Source of the DNA: Berberis thunbergii
Lineage: Eukaryota > Streptophyta > Magnoliopsida > Ranunculales > Berberidaceae
Assembly (NCBI GenBank): GCA_003290165.1
Contig: QNQO01000196.1
Span: 682,001-746,000 of the forward strand
Direction: 5' to 3'
Length of the DNA: 64,000 nucleotides
The position numbers and the translations under genes were made by a program. The notes below the pieces were generated by a model. The model was given only the letters and a program-made list of their open reading frames with translations. It did not search any database and was not told the DNA's origin. Within the stretch, counting starts at the first letter, position 1. Each line of letters starts with the position of its first letter. This document shows, one piece after another, positions 10,090 to 23,929 of the stretch.

Positions 10090-10472
10090 AGACGGCTGAG
10101 AAACCTGTTGCTCATGCTCATGTTGTACCTGTGGCTCCTCAACATAAACCTCCTAATCTGCAATAACCTCTGGATCACCCTGTACTATATCATGAATCCC
10201 ATCGTCATTACCATGACCTGAATCCGAAATATTGCCTTATGTACCAGATCTAGGAGCTCCAAGCTCCACCTGCAGAAAATCATCCTCATCATCAAAGCTA
10301 TCACCTCTCCATACCGGAGATCCATCCTTGCATCTCTCACACTTAGGCCTTAAGAGTGCCTCCTCATGGAACTTTACGTCTCTAGAAATCTCCCACTTGC
10401 TCGTTTCAGAGCACCACAATTTGTAGCCTTTGACTGAACCTGGATAACCAAGGGATATAGCCTTCCTTGCCC

Positions 10473-11285
10473 TTACCCCAGCTTATCATCCTTCACATGA
10501 AAATAAGCAGGACAACCAAAAACTTTCAGATGTGAATAATCCATAAAAGTGCCAGACCATACCTCCATAGGAGTTTTGAACTCAATCGCTGCTGATGGAG
10601 ACCTATTTATGAGATAACACGCCGTAGATACGGCTTCAGCCCACCATATCTTGCCTAATCCTGCATTAGACAACATGCACCGTGCTCTCTCTAGAAGTGT
10701 GCGGTTCATCCTTTCCGCCACTCCATTCTATTGTGGTGTCTTCTTCACTGTGAAATGCCTGCGAATGCCATGCTCCTAACAATACTCCTTCAAGGGGTCT
10801 TCAGTGTACTCTCCACCATTGTCAGATCTGACCACCTTGATAACTCTACCAGTCTGCTTCTCTACCATCGCCCTCCATTTCTTGAAGGTGTCCGTGACTT
10901 CATTCTTTCTTTTCATGGTGTAAATCCATACTCTCTGGCTGAAGTCATCAACAAAACTGACGAACCACCTAGAACCACCTTTGGACACTGTCCTGGCTGG
11001 GCCCCAAACATTCGTGTGAATGTAATCTACAATACCCGCAGTAGTATGCTCCACTGAACCAAAACTAACTCGAGTCTGCTTCCCGAAGATGCAGTGCTCA
11101 CAAAAGTCCAACTTCCCAAGCTTTTCACTGCCAAGCAAGCCTCGCTTGCTCAATGCCTTCAACCCTGCCTCACCCACATGCCCTAAGCGCATGTGCCATA
11201 ACTGAGTCTGGGCTACGCTCTTCTCATCAAGAACCTCTGAGACCATAGCTCCACTTTCAACTGCGTCTCCTTGAAGATAATACAT
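10473..11285 (-). pseudogene. copia GAG-pre-integrase and integrase
   Basis: 11285-10776 carries the zinc-binding HHCC region (LWHMRLGHVGEAGL, FCEHCIFGKQTRV) and the DDE core up to VVRSDNGGEYT. A stop follows at 10776 and a second stop near 10730. 10721-10473 continues with AERMNRTLLERARCM and the VFGCPAYFHV segment. Two in-frame stops break the catalytic region. Confidence 0.9.
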
Positions 11286-11295
11286 ATTTCCATGT

Positions 11296-11814
11296 CTAGC
11301 TAACTGACGTAAGCATTACCCTGTCACCATTGTAGACACAACACATGCCATTCTCACCAACAAATTTGAAGCCCTTAGCCTCAAGTACACCAAGAGAAAT
11401 CAGACCTTTCGAAAGATCCGGTACATGACGAACCTCCGTAACCTTCCTAACTGAACCATCTGCCAAACTGAAATGAACTGTGCCAACACCCCTAGTCTTG
11501 CATACTCTGGAGTCTCCCATATAAACTGTTCCACCCTTCACCTCACGGTAACTAGTAAACCACTCTCTAATAGGACACATATGAAAAGACGCACCGGTAT
11601 CAAGCACCCATCCTCCATACAGATGATCACCATTATCTGCCATAAGAACTTCTGCTAGATCTCCTGTAATCCTGATATCCACATCATCATGTATAGATCC
11701 AACCAGATTCGACTCGCCATTTTTCTCTTCCCTGTTGTCATTATCCTTCCTAGTAGGACAATCCCTTTTGAAATGACCCTTCTTGTGACAAGTATAACAC
11801 TCAACCTTTGACAT
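11296..11814 (-). pseudogene. copia nucleocapsid zinc knuckle and aspartic protease
   Basis: CYTCHKKGHFKRDC is a CCHC zinc knuckle that binds the element RNA. WVLDTGASFHMC holds the active-site DTG/DSG-type triad of the retroelement protease. The frame ends at 11296, eleven bases before the next frame, so gag-pol is broken here. Confidence 0.9.
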
Positions 11815-12441
11815 GTCTCTTCCGCGAAATTGTGAGCGGCCTCTATTCTTCTGACCATAGCCTTACCTGTTATTGCCCCTGTTATAACCCTGATTTCGGT
11901 CTCTGACCATAAGACCATGAACTTGTGCATCATCAGCCATATCCTTCTTGTGAGCAGCTTTCATAAGCGCCACAGAAACCACATCTGTATAAACTAAACT
12001 TTCTGTCTTATTGGTGACCAACATGTCGACCAATACTTTCCACTCAAGTAATAAAGAAGTCAATAACAACAAAGATTTGACGTTATCATCATAGTTTGCA
12101 CCTAAACCGATGCAATCTGAAAATAAACACTCAAATTCAGTAACATGATCGGTCATGAGTTTACCTGGTTCAATCTTGAACGTGAAGAGTTTTTTCTGAA
12201 GGTATAGTAAACTCATCTGATCCTTCCTGAGCTAGGTATTCATCAACTTATCCCAAATTGACTTCGTCGTCTTTTCATCACGGTAGTTATACACAACTCC
12301 CGTATCGAGACTTAGCCGGATAGTACTACATGCCTTCCTATCCATTGCCTTGAACTTATCTGCATCCCAACCAGTTGGTTTCACATTTGGTTCACCTTCT
12401 ACCGTGTCTGCCAGATCATTGCTAATCAGTATATCCATCAC
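11815..12441 (-). pseudogene. copia gag capsid region (UBN2-type)
   Basis: Three overlapping frames together give a copia gag: AMDRKACSTIRLSL and SIWDKLMNT (12441-12232), LYLQKKLFTFKIEPGKLMTD (12216 onward), then a basic RDRNQGYNRGNNR linker before the zinc knuckle. A stop at 12232 and a frame change at 11863 break it. Confidence 0.85.
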
Positions 12442-12567
12442 CGTTGTCTGCCAACTGCTAAAATTGTTCCTTCCATTGAATCGAAGAACATCGAATCCAT
12501 GAACCTTGCGTAGACTTCACCTTTCCTTTCTGACATATCGTCAAACCTTGTAGACACCAACCTTGGT

Positions 12568-12580
12568 GCTCTGATACCAC
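12568..12580 (-). promoter_or_regulatory. copia primer binding site (tRNA-Met)
   Basis: The minus strand reads GTGGTATCAGAGC just inside the 5' LTR at 12582, complementary to the 3' end of initiator tRNA-Met. Confidence 0.85.
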
Positions 12581-12581
12581 T

Positions 12582-13319
12582 TGTTGTAGGATTATCCTCA
12601 AAACACGCCCGGACCTAATTGGTACTTGCAAGTAAAAGTAAGAGTCTAGCAATCAGTAACAGTAAATAGACAAGATATACGTGGTTCGGCAATGTGCCTA
12701 CATCCACGGGACAACGACGAGCTTCTTTATTATGAAAGAGTAATCTGAGAAGTACAAACTCTTGAGAACAGTTTCCAGTTCTCTCAACTCTCAATCTGAA
12801 AGTAATCCGTTATACTCACGGATTGTACCGTTCTTCCTTACAGTTTCGATACAAAGAAATACCATCAGATTCTCCTAAGTTTTCTGCCTTGGTAATACTC
12901 AAACCTTAGCTTGAAAACAGTGATCAATGGCTGCGAATAAACTCCTATTTTCTGTCGATAAAAACAGCCCCAATATTTTGTTTTCTCTCGATAAAAAATA
13001 GCCCCAATACTCTATTTTCTGTTGATAAAAAACAACCCCCGCAGAAAATACGATGCTTTAATCTCTGGAATAGGCTGAAAATACGATGCTTTAATACTCT
13101 GTGTTCCGAGTCTTAATAGGACCTGAAAACCCGTCTGTGTTCGTGTTTGAATACAAAAGAAAACCTGTACGCCTGATCCGTATTTGACTTCTGAATAAGA
13201 ATAGAAATCCCTATAGAATAGGGATCCTATTTTATAAGATTTGTATTCTGTCACATATATAGCAATTCTATTCCGTTTCAAACTCTACGGATTGAAACTG
13301 TGAGCCACGAAATCCCACA
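12582..13319 (-). repeat. 5' LTR of the copia element
   Basis: 738 bp matching 6646-7407. Ends are TG...CA on the minus strand. It lacks some of the ATAAAAA-type spacer sequence present in the other copy. Confidence 0.95.
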
Positions 13320-13830
13320 AAATCTTTTGAAGGGAGCTTTCTTCCAATTAAGGTCATTCTCTAGGTAATACAATTCTTCTTTATTCTTCTAGAATACTCG
13401 ATACCAACCCATGATCATTGGCGGCTTAGCCAAATAATGAAGCACAAATTGAGAACCAACTAATGCACAAGGCCATGTAATAGTGGTCCTAGCTGCCCGT
13501 TCAAAGTTCTTGAAGGTCTGATTTTTCAAAAAGATTGAGAAAGATGATCTAAGAAGAGACATGACTAGCCAAAGAAAGTTAATTTTCAGAAGGAACAGTA
13601 AAAGTATCTGAAGAAAGTGAGGAGTTAGAAAAAATTGGTGAGAAAAAAGTTGATTCACTAGGACTGGGAGATGCAAAAACAGAAGAGGGGCAATGGATGA
13701 CTTGATGGATAAGACCATAGACGGTCTGATAATCAACATTGGAGAAATGACGAATTCCATCCATGGATTCAAGCATGGCTCTTCTGAATTCTCCTGGCAT
13801 GCAACATATAGAGGATATCATGATGTGCAC
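13320..13830 (-). pseudogene. 5' part of the reading frame split by the copia element
   Basis: The frame on the minus strand starts near a methionine at about 13800 (MPGEFRRAMLESMDGIRHF), changes frame through a serine-rich linker, and reads TTITWPCALVGSQFVLHYLA. It crosses a stop at 13389, then continues YYLENDLNWKKAPFKRF up to the copia junction and on into 6645-6389. The stop and frame change show it is inactive. Family not recognised. Confidence 0.45.
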
Positions 13831-14336
13831 TGCAACTTATACTATGCATAACATGACGTCCGTGTGCACATCTTCGTATCAAGGATCGTAATAGGTGGGG
13901 AGCTTTCTAAGATGTGCATTTTGCGTTGTTGGCTTGTGTCATTTGGTAAAAGACGACTCAAGATGCAATTCTGTTTTATGGACAATGACATGCATATGAA
14001 GTCAGTATTTTTTGTTGACATGAAAGATACAATGTGGTTAGTCATTTAGGATGCAAAAAAGAACGTCATCTCGTGGTTGCTAAAACAAAAAACATTTAAT
14101 GTGATTTTTTGATACCAAAACCCTGAAACCATTGGATTAAAAATTGACTCCTTCGAATAGAAAACCCTGACATCAAAAAATCACATTGTCCCCTAATCGG
14201 TTGAAAATGAGAGAGTTATAATTAAAAAAACGAATGGAAATATAGAAAAGGAAGAGGGAGATCAATTGAAACAGAAAGATGAAGACTCAGAGGGAGATAA
14301 ACTAAAACAGAGAAATGAAGACCCTTACCTTTCTTA
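13831..14336. other. No recognisable gene
   Basis: Short plus- and minus-strand open frames overlap here (13842-14049), none with family features. Confidence 0.4.
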
Positions 14337-14685
14337 GAGCATCTCCAAGGGCTATTTTGGGGTCTTATGTGAGAAAAACCTTGCCTTAAGGGATACCTTA
14401 TCTAAGCTCTCATTTTAACTTTGTCTTTCCATTGCCCCTTATATTTGGCGCATCCATTCCTTCCCCAAAATATTTATAAATATTTATAATAAAAAAAATT
14501 AGTCATTTTTCTCCCTTCTCTCTCCTCCAATCAAATTAATTAAATAAAATTTTTCAAAAACCAGGAAAAGATATATTTAAATAAGAATGAAAAGTTAAAA
14601 TAGGGAATGTAGTTGGGGTAAAACCCCTAAAATTAGTCTTTGGTTAGAATGGGGATGGTTTTAGTTTTTACCCTTGGAGATGTTC
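14337..14685. mobile_element. PIF/Harbinger (Tourist-like) MITE
   Basis: The terminal inverted repeats GAGCATCTCCAAGGG and CCCTTGGAGATGTTC are flanked by TTA at 14334-14336 and 14686-14688. A TTA duplication and the GAGCATCTCCAA terminus are characteristic of plant Tourist-like MITEs. It is 349 bp, AT-rich inside and non-coding. Confidence 0.9.
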
Positions 14686-14805
14686 TTAATACAATAAGGA
14701 AGACAATCACCGCATTGCAGTGACATGTCACAAGGAAGAAAGAAGATCCCCATAAAATTAGGTATTTGCCAAAATAACAAAGCATCGAGGGATAAAAAAA
14801 GTTTC

Positions 14806-14845
14806 CAATATATATATATATATAAAGTTTCCAATATATATATAC
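14806..14845. repeat. AT microsatellite, partly duplicated
   Basis: Two runs of (TA)n, each preceded by GTTTCCAA. Confidence 0.8.
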
Positions 14846-14995
14846 TTTTGGACGGACGGGAGGCCATTTTTATTTTGGCGCTCTTAGTTTTGAAACTTTT
14901 GTCGATTAAAAGAGGACAAAACATTTTAGACGTCCAAACCGGTCCGTCCTAGTTAATAAATATATAAGGACACTCTTTTATGAAGCTTAGGTATG

Positions 14996-15221
14996 TAAGG
15001 GCGGAACTAGAATTCTCATGAAAGGAGGGCAACTAATGAACCAACCATTTAAAGAAATGCGAGGGGGCAAAATTGGGGTGAAATAAGAAATGCATAACTT
15101 TTAGGAGGGCAATCAGTAATATTAACCAAGAAGACCCATTATTCTATAGGTAAATTAACAACATTTTCAAAGTTGAGGGGGGTCAATTGCCCCTACTGTC
15201 TCCGTATTGGTTCCGCCCATG
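14996..15221. mobile_element. hAT-type MITE with 8-bp target duplication
   Basis: The left end TAAGGGCGGAACTAGAA is matched, inverted, by TTGGTTCCGCCCATG. The flanks are identical: TAGGTATG at 14988-14995 and 15222-15229. An 8-bp duplication and the GGGCGGAAC terminus fit hAT. 226 bp, non-coding. Confidence 0.9.
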
Positions 15222-15371
15222 TAGGTATGTACGTCTTCTTTCATATATTATAATTAATTTACCACTTATTCAATGATGTGCACTATATGTACATCGTTAA
15301 AATAAACTACAATGATGTGAACATTATGCATGTCGTGACTTATGTTCTAAAAGTCCACATTTCTTGTAATC

Positions 15372-15760
15372 CACTACACCAAAAATACCCATTAGCAAAG
15401 GTTCTAAACTGTGGGGGTAACCCATTGTCACGGCTTAGAGCCGTGGGCTGTAGAGGAGTCGCTAAATCCCCAGTAACGGCTAAAAACCGTGGCAAATATA
15501 TTAGCAACGGTTTTATCTCGAGAACGATTGATGATTTAGCCACGGTTATAAACTGTTGCAACAATCATAGCCATGGTTCTAAGCCTTGGCTAGGAGTAGC
15601 AACGGCTTAAAACCGTTGCTAGTTATAGCCACGGTTCTAAGCCGTTGCAATAGCTTTAGCAACGGTTTTTAGCCGTGGCCAGTATTAGCCACGGTTATAA
15701 GCCGTGGCAAGGTAGCCACAGTTTTTAGCCGTTGCAATAATTAGCCCCGGTTAAAATGTA
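15372..15760. repeat. Left terminal and subterminal repeats of Pack-CACTA A
   Basis: The CACTACACC terminus is followed by about a dozen short units of the type TAGCCACGGTT(T/A)TAAGCCGTTGC in both orientations. These are the expected binding sites of a TNP1-like protein. Confidence 0.9.
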
Positions 15761-16202
15761 ACAACTAACCTACTTCTGTACATGTTATTAACTTGACATT
15801 AGTACTTCAAATCCAGATAGGAAGAAGCGGGAGGAGAGGATAGATAGACCGAAAAGGCCATATATGTTGTAATACAGAAAAACTAAGATTGAATGTGAAC
15901 AAATCTTGTATTATTTTTTCATTATTGTAATTCACAAACTAGTGAGCATACTTACAAGCAAATTACAATAAAAGTGCATAACAAATGGGACTCCTATATT
16001 ACAGTTTACATAGGTGGAACAGTTTGTCGACATAGAATTTAGCAATGAAGGTTGAAGTTTTCCTGTCAATGCTTGGTTCAGCTACCCAATGCCCTCTGTC
16101 TTCATCGCAAGGATGTACTTTTGGGATATTGCAAATAAGACTCACCTTGAGAAGCCAATCTTTTCAAAGCATAACTCTTAATTGTGAATAAGACAAAATC
16201 AC
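15761..16202. other. No clear exon
   Basis: Sequence inside Pack-CACTA A downstream of the last cargo exon. A short minus-strand frame near 16030-16130 has no family signature. Confidence 0.4.
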
Positions 16203-16338
16203 CTGGATAGATTGCTGAGTAGATGCTGGAGAAATCAATGGAACTAGCAGCTTCATCCCATCTGCTTTTACAAAAGAGGATCTAACCAATGGTTCTTTCA
16301 ACAAAGATGCTAAGCAACTAATAGCAACTGGTTGAACA
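16203..16338 (-). pseudogene. VHA-H: Captured exon of V-type proton ATPase subunit H
   Basis: An exon bounded by TTTCAG and GTGATTTT encodes [20 protein letters not shown] and [16 protein letters not shown]. This is the armadillo-like repeat region of subunit H, which couples the V1 and V0 sectors of the vacuolar proton pump. Only this exon is recognisable, and the next one (the YETCLC... region of the family) is absent. Its frame is intact. It lies last in the cargo chain, downstream of the APUM24 exons on the same strand. Confidence 0.8.
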
Positions 16339-17082
16339 CTGAAACTGGTTCAAATTTTTCAGCCAATGTGGTGAACAAAGAATGTGCATTTTAACACCTG
16401 AATGGAGATGTTAGCAGCAGAAAGAACAGTCAAAGCATAAGTTTTCAAGAGATTATACAGCTATTTCTTCTTCAACTCCAACCATTGTTGGTACAAGGGT
16501 TGAACTTGCAATTTATCGAGATAATAATAATTGTAGTCATCATCCACAAAGTACTATAATTAACATGGAAAGGCCATAGTTCATGCCACAGGAAAAAGGA
16601 CGAAAATAAAACTAGCACACAACTTTACACCCAAATATCAGGATTAACAAGAAAATTGAAAATAGAGAAATAACAAAATGTAAAACGACTTCGCAATTGT
16701 TTGGAAAGCTGAGATCATGATATTTCGACTCGAATGGTCAGACCAAAGAGAGGAAAGTTAAAACATTGAAACTGAGCCGATACTTTAAAATACTTAAAAA
16801 GTTAATTCTTGTCTTAGATCACATAGGTACCACCTCACATAGGTACCTCAAACACCTCTCCCTCTCCTCAGGATCGAAAAAGTAAGATTACTCTAATGTA
16901 TGGAAATCCTTTTCTAGAGCAATTTTCTAAGGTAATTTTACTTCTGGTTGAACAAGAAGCAGCCTTCTATGTATATTACAACAATAATAATGAATAAATG
17001 CATTTACTTACTATGTAAAAATGAAATGAGTTAAGAAAATCAATAGAGCCATTCTTCCAGGAGAGCGAGGAAAACAAATCAC
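16339..17082. other. Intron-like stretch inside Pack-CACTA A
   Basis: No assignable exon. One possible short exon near 16398-16450 (YALTVLSAANISIQ, followed by a GT) is not recognised. Confidence 0.4.
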
Positions 17083-19943
17083 CTCATATATGACTTCTTT
17101 CCCAAAATTTGATTGAAGTAAATCTCCCACACTTTCAATACATGTATCAATAAGACTCTGCAAAACAGAGTTCAAGAATAAAGTCACCAACTTTGGGAAA
17201 GCATTAATCAGCTCAATGAGTTCCCTGGAAGGAAAAAATAAAAGATTTTTTTTTATTCTATTTATGTACTACTGCTATAACTGCTACACAAAGAAAGCTA
17301 CTTCAGCCAAAGCCAAGTGAGACAACAAACCTCAGCCAGGCCACTATTCACCAACAATTCAAGTCTTCTTACGAGGGGATCCTTTTTCCCTCCACCCACT
17401 AACTAGAGACTGTCTCCAGGGGTTGTACCATCATCTGGATCAGCTATTACGCCCTCTGAATTCTTCTCAACATCCTTGGCATGACTAACTTCTGACTGTT
17501 CTTTTTGCTCATTTAATTCTTCTGAATCATCACCCTGAAACGGAAAGCTTTTAGTCGAAGTTCCCACATGCACAACAAGAAAATGTCGGGAAAAAAGGCT
17601 TAGCATCTTGGAATTTACCTTGTTGCAGAGGGAAGGAACATTTATATTAAGTGAATCCAGATCATTCACGCCAAAATAATGCCGACAATTTGGATGAAGT
17701 AACTGCAATAGGGGACGCCTTCCACTCTGCCAGTCAGAACAAGCAAATGGTTAGGAATGTTGACAAAAAAAACTCATTCGAAGACTTTTAAATGCAAAAA
17801 AAGAAATAACTAAGCAACCACCCTCTTCAATCGGGTTGTTGATCTTAAGATGTAAGAAGAGGCAATGGGCAATATATGTTGTCTGAAACGGGAGTCGGAG
17901 CTACACACCAACCTCCATTGAGAGAGTTGCGAGACTTACAATGAAGAGACGCGGAACCATAATATATTTATTAACTTTTATATAGTTTGCATGCTAATAA
18001 TAAACCCTAATCCAAATAAGATAAACATGGCTATTAAATAACCAATTCACATCACCATAAAGATGACAAGGATTGAACCAGGAGTCAAGATTGTGAGTGG
18101 AAGAAGAGTCTGGACTGTGAGTGGAAGAGGACTGAGATTAGTTGAATTGAATCAACTAGGTCCACGGCTCCACGCACAGAAAGAAGATGGGCAACGAGAA
18201 TGGACTTGAGTCTCAACTCTCAATAAACACTATGTGAACCCACGTGGTCAATTAGTGACCTTAAATAAATTTAACCAAAATAAATGAAGTGCCAATGGGA
18301 CCACACATGCTCACATCCAAGCCAAAAACTACCAATTTGGTTGATCAAGGGCCTTGCTCTACATTCTATGAAATTCACGTGTCCAATAATGGTTTGCTAA
18401 GTACCTTATTTGATACCAGCTCCTTCAAAGCTTCTTGCAGCTCACAGATGACAATATGTTAAAAGGAAATAATAATCAATAAGTCAAACCATGGAAATTT
18501 GGAAATTATGCAGTGAGTTTAAGTGGTTGAACACTGAAACTGACCTTAGCTGCAAGCTTTGTGTCATCGACTGTGGAAAGAAGGCAGACAAGAACCTAAA
18601 ATGTAAAACAGTAGATGATGATTGAAAGAATATAAACAACAGAAGTAAAGAATTTCAAGTTAAAATGCGTAAAGAACAAAGATATATAATCTATGGAGTG
18701 TTTGTCTCTAATTGTAGAAGAAATATGTTTTCCCAACAATGATGGAAGTTTCTAAAAGTAATTACGTAGTTTGTAGTTCACGCAATGAAAACCATATTGC
18801 ATCATCAACAATAAACATGTCTGAGTCTGCTTGGATGCAGAAAATCACAAAACTTAAAAAAAAAAAGACATACTTGTGCGTTCAGCATAACATTTAGCAA
18901 ACATGAAGAACAACACATCCTGTTTTACATCGTGAATTATGAGATGGAATACCCTCTTATGTATCAAATATTACATAAAACTTCCATCACATCTGCGGAC
19001 AAGAAAATTCCACTTACAAAATAGAAAAATGAATATAATTGCTGAATGATGACTATGTTGCTGCTAGGCTGATAGGTAGGGGCAGTGTTTTCTTGATCTA
19101 TTCCATTTTTTGTTTCAAGGGGTTCAGGGAGGTTAAATTCCTTTTTACCCTTTTGCTTTGTTCTGGGTTTTTAATTCAGCTTCTGTTTCACTCTCTTTCT
19201 CAGTCTTAATAAATTTGAACCTTTTTTTGAAAATATATATATAATAACTAATAAGTACTAGTTCTCTTTCATTTTAATAATATTCTATCTTTCATGAAAA
19301 TAAAATGGAATGGGATGCAAAAGATGAGGAAGATATGCATGGATGGAGTCGTTAGCACATCATAGAGAAGGCTCTAAAAGGTATTGGTTAGTGCTCATGA
19401 AAAATGTTTGGGCACTATCAGCCACTATGCACTGTTTAAGGTGAGAAGAAAAAGGAATATCTGACACTAACTCTTAACAATGAAGAAACTAACACAAGCC
19501 CCTGCGGATACTGTAACCTCCCACTGGATTACCATAACATTCTAGGCTTCAAACAAGAACTCTACAGAGACCAAAAGTGACAGATGTCAAAAAAGGAAAG
19601 GGAGACTGACAACCATATGGTTGCAAGGGGTACGAATTCCATACAAGTGTTTCACTAGAAAATTTTATGATGTTTAGATCCAACAATCGAAAGCAACCTT
19701 AGGTTTAAAATCAAAAAAATACTAAGCTCTAATTCAATTAAAGATGCCACAGATGAAGTACAAGAAACTCTCATTAGGAGGCTAAAAAAAACAAATGTCA
19801 ATGTGTGCTTCCTAAAGAAGAAATGACAACCATGCAAATCTGAACAGGAAAAATCTGAAGGCCATCATTACCATGCTCCCATATTGATCTTGAGATATCT
19901 TTCCTATATGACCCTTCATGCCTTTGACAATTTTCTTCCTTGC
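17083..19943 (-). pseudogene. APUM24: Captured multi-exon fragment of Pumilio homolog 24 (APUM24 / Puf-A)
   Basis: Six minus-strand exons follow the order of the protein, a nucleolar PUF-repeat RNA-binding protein needed for rRNA processing. They are 19943-19872 (VKGMKGHIGKISQDQYGSMV), 18595-18545 (LLSTVDDTKLAAK), about 18460-18415 (CELQEALKELVSNK), 17726-17619 (GRRPLLQLLHPNCRHYF, LNINVPSLCNK), 17534-17331 (acidic linker, then GGKKDPLVRRLELLVNSG) and 17157-17083 (SLIDTCIESVGDLLQSNFGK). Introns and most splice sites are kept. A TAG stop at 17403-17405 interrupts the fifth exon, and the acceptor of the third is lost. Both ends of the gene are missing. Confidence 0.88.
18596..19871. other. Long intron-like stretch within the APUM24 fragment
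   Basis: About 1.3 kb between two adjacent APUM24 exons, with no recognisable exon or inserted element boundary. Longer than the neighbouring introns, so an old insertion is possible. Confidence 0.4.
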
Positions 19944-20264
19944 CTGAAACCAACAAAAAACATTCAGAAATAACCATCTCGAATAAATCTAAAATTGCAA
20001 AGGACCCCCCTTCAGTCATTTGCAACAAGGCCCCTCACTATTATAAACTTCCCTTACTTCATAAGAAAGGAATCCTTTCGCAAGGAATCCCTTCAAGGCC
20101 CCTCACTATGGTTCCATCCTCTAAAGTTGAAAGCATCACAGGACTAACAACTTTGTTAACCAATCTAAGGAATATGAAGATTAAGGCAGTTATAAGGACC
20201 AATGAGATAAAAAAAAAATATGACTCAATCAAGTATAATCTCCTAATCAGGATGAATAAATTAC

Positions 20265-20663
20265 CTGACTAATTCAGTTCTTTTTTGGAACTCCGAATAG
20301 GTTGGTGGCATGAAATCCAAAACGTAATCCATGCTCCTTGTGCGACGATAAAAACCAGCACCTTTAATGACAGTTACCAAGTCAATGCCGTCTTCCTGGT
20401 TCATGTTAACAGAACCAGCAAATTTTAAGTTTATATTTTATAAAACAATATATTACTAAAACCCTGAGAAGAGTCGAAGACACTTCCGCCATAAATCCCT
20501 GCTGATATATCAAGAGATTTTTCACTCCCATCCAACAAAACATCAAAAGATATTTACTAATCCCTCAACTGAAGCAAGAAAAAATTTACCAACTTAGACA
20601 TACCATAAGGCTCATCTCTTCCTCTGATATGATCTTAATCCAGTCAACATCAGCAACTTGAAC
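20265..20663 (-). pseudogene. Two captured exons of an unrecognised gene
   Basis: Exon 20663-20604 (VQVADVDWIKIISEEEMSLM, exactly 60 bp) and exon 20395-20265 (DLVTVIKGAGFYRRTRSMDY, VLDFMPPTYSEFQKRTELVR) both have good acceptors and donors and open frames. They may belong to one gene. I do not recognise the family. They lie between the SOSEKI and APUM24 pieces of the cargo chain. Confidence 0.5.
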
Positions 20664-20818
20664 CTGTAGAATGCACATGCCTCATGCAAATGATGTTAGT
20701 AGACAACAAAAGGTCACATGTAAATAACCAGAATGCTAATATAAGTTTTGTTAAGAGATAATATATGACTAAGATGGTAAAGAAACAATACAAAGTAACA
20801 AACAAGCCAGACACATAC

Positions 20819-21014
20819 CTCTCAAGTGAAGACCTTCGGGCGAAGAGAGTGCAACCTCAATGAAATGTGGATGTTCAAGGTGGTGATTTCTACAGAGATA
20901 ATAAACAACAACAACTTTTCTATTATGCCGCTTCGGTGATGGCTCCGTCCAAACTATAGCCCTCTCTGGACTAGTTTGCCTGTACTTGTTCATTCTCCCC
21001 TCCATTTCTCTCAT
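20819..21014 (-). pseudogene. SOK: Captured first coding exon of a SOSEKI (DUF966) protein
   Basis: It starts MREMEGRMNKYRQTSPERAI and runs through KVVVVYYLCRNHHLEHPHFI to LSSPEGLHLR, ending at a proper GTATGT donor. This is the start of the DIX-like oligomerisation domain of SOSEKI proteins, plant polarity proteins that sit at cell corners. The frame is open from the ATG. The next exon of the family (the rest of the DIX-like domain) is absent. The intron after this donor runs toward the unrelated exon at 20663. A shorter start at the second methionine is also possible. Confidence 0.85.
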
Positions 21015-21147
21015 TGTTAAATAACCTCAGACTGAAACGGATCTAAAACAAATACATCTTAGTCACTTCAGCCTTCAGTTTCACATTTCATCATTAATCA
21101 CAAGAAATACAATCTACCTAAGACTTATAACTGACTAGTTCTATTAC

Positions 21148-21218
21148 CTGGGTGGATGTATTCTCTCTATCAATGATTCAAAATCAGGATCATAGTAAGG
21201 TTTATAGCCACTATACAT
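21148..21218 (-). pseudogene. ACR: Captured first coding exon of an ACT-domain repeat protein (ACR)
   Basis: It starts at an ATG and reads MYSGYKPYYDPDFESLIERI then HPPR to a GTAATAG donor. The FDPEFESLIERI(H/Y)PPRV start is typical of plant ACR proteins, which have four ACT domains and are linked to nitrogen and amino-acid sensing. Only the N-terminal tail is present and no ACT domain follows. Confidence 0.7.
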
Positions 21219-21468
21219 TATATCTAACAAAAAGAAAAACCAGTTGTCAGGGAGAGCTTTAGAGACCCCAAGAGAGAGACACAAGAAGAAGAACAACAAA
21301 ATGGGGTGTAAAAGAGATATGTTATAGTTTGGTTTCATACAATGTTTATATGGAGTACAAGTAATGAAACACGTTTTGTAAAAGGATAAGAGAGCAGCCT
21401 CGATGTAATATCTACAACATCAACAAGAAAGAAGCACCAATTGTAACAATGTGAAATGAAATTAGTAC

Positions 21469-21551
21469 CTTGATGTAAAGGAATCCCAAAAGCCAGACTT
21501 CTTCTAATTCTGATTGCCTCGCTCCTGCAGCGCCAACGGCTGTCCGGAGCT
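21469..21551 (-). pseudogene. Captured exon of an unrecognised gene
   Basis: Acceptor TATTCAG and donor GTACTAAT bound LRTAVGAAGARQSELEEVWL followed by LGFLYIK. The open frame and splice sites suggest a real exon. Family unknown. Confidence 0.4.
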
Positions 21552-21691
21552 CTGAATATCAAATAAAAATTTTCAAATTGCAAACTTACCAAACAATTTG
21601 CAAATTGCCATCATACCAACTTGCAAGCACCTCCTGCCAAGATGAAAGTGCTATACAAGATGAAAGTTGAGAGAATGAAGAAATAAACTAC

Positions 21692-23929
<2,238 letters not shown>

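Larger units (their letters stand above)
6646..13319 (-). mobile_element. Ty1/copia LTR retrotransposon, complete but decayed
   Basis: Two LTRs (6646-7407 and 12582-13319) bracket gag, protease, integrase, reverse transcriptase and RNase H on the minus strand, in the order gag-PR-INT-RT-RH that defines copia. The flanks AAATC (6641-6645 and 13320-13324) are a perfect 5-bp target duplication. The coding region has several frameshifts and stops, so it cannot move by itself. The LTRs differ by scattered changes and by indels (762 versus 738 bp), so the insertion is not recent. An 884-bp secondary insertion lies at the polypurine tract. Confidence 0.95.
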
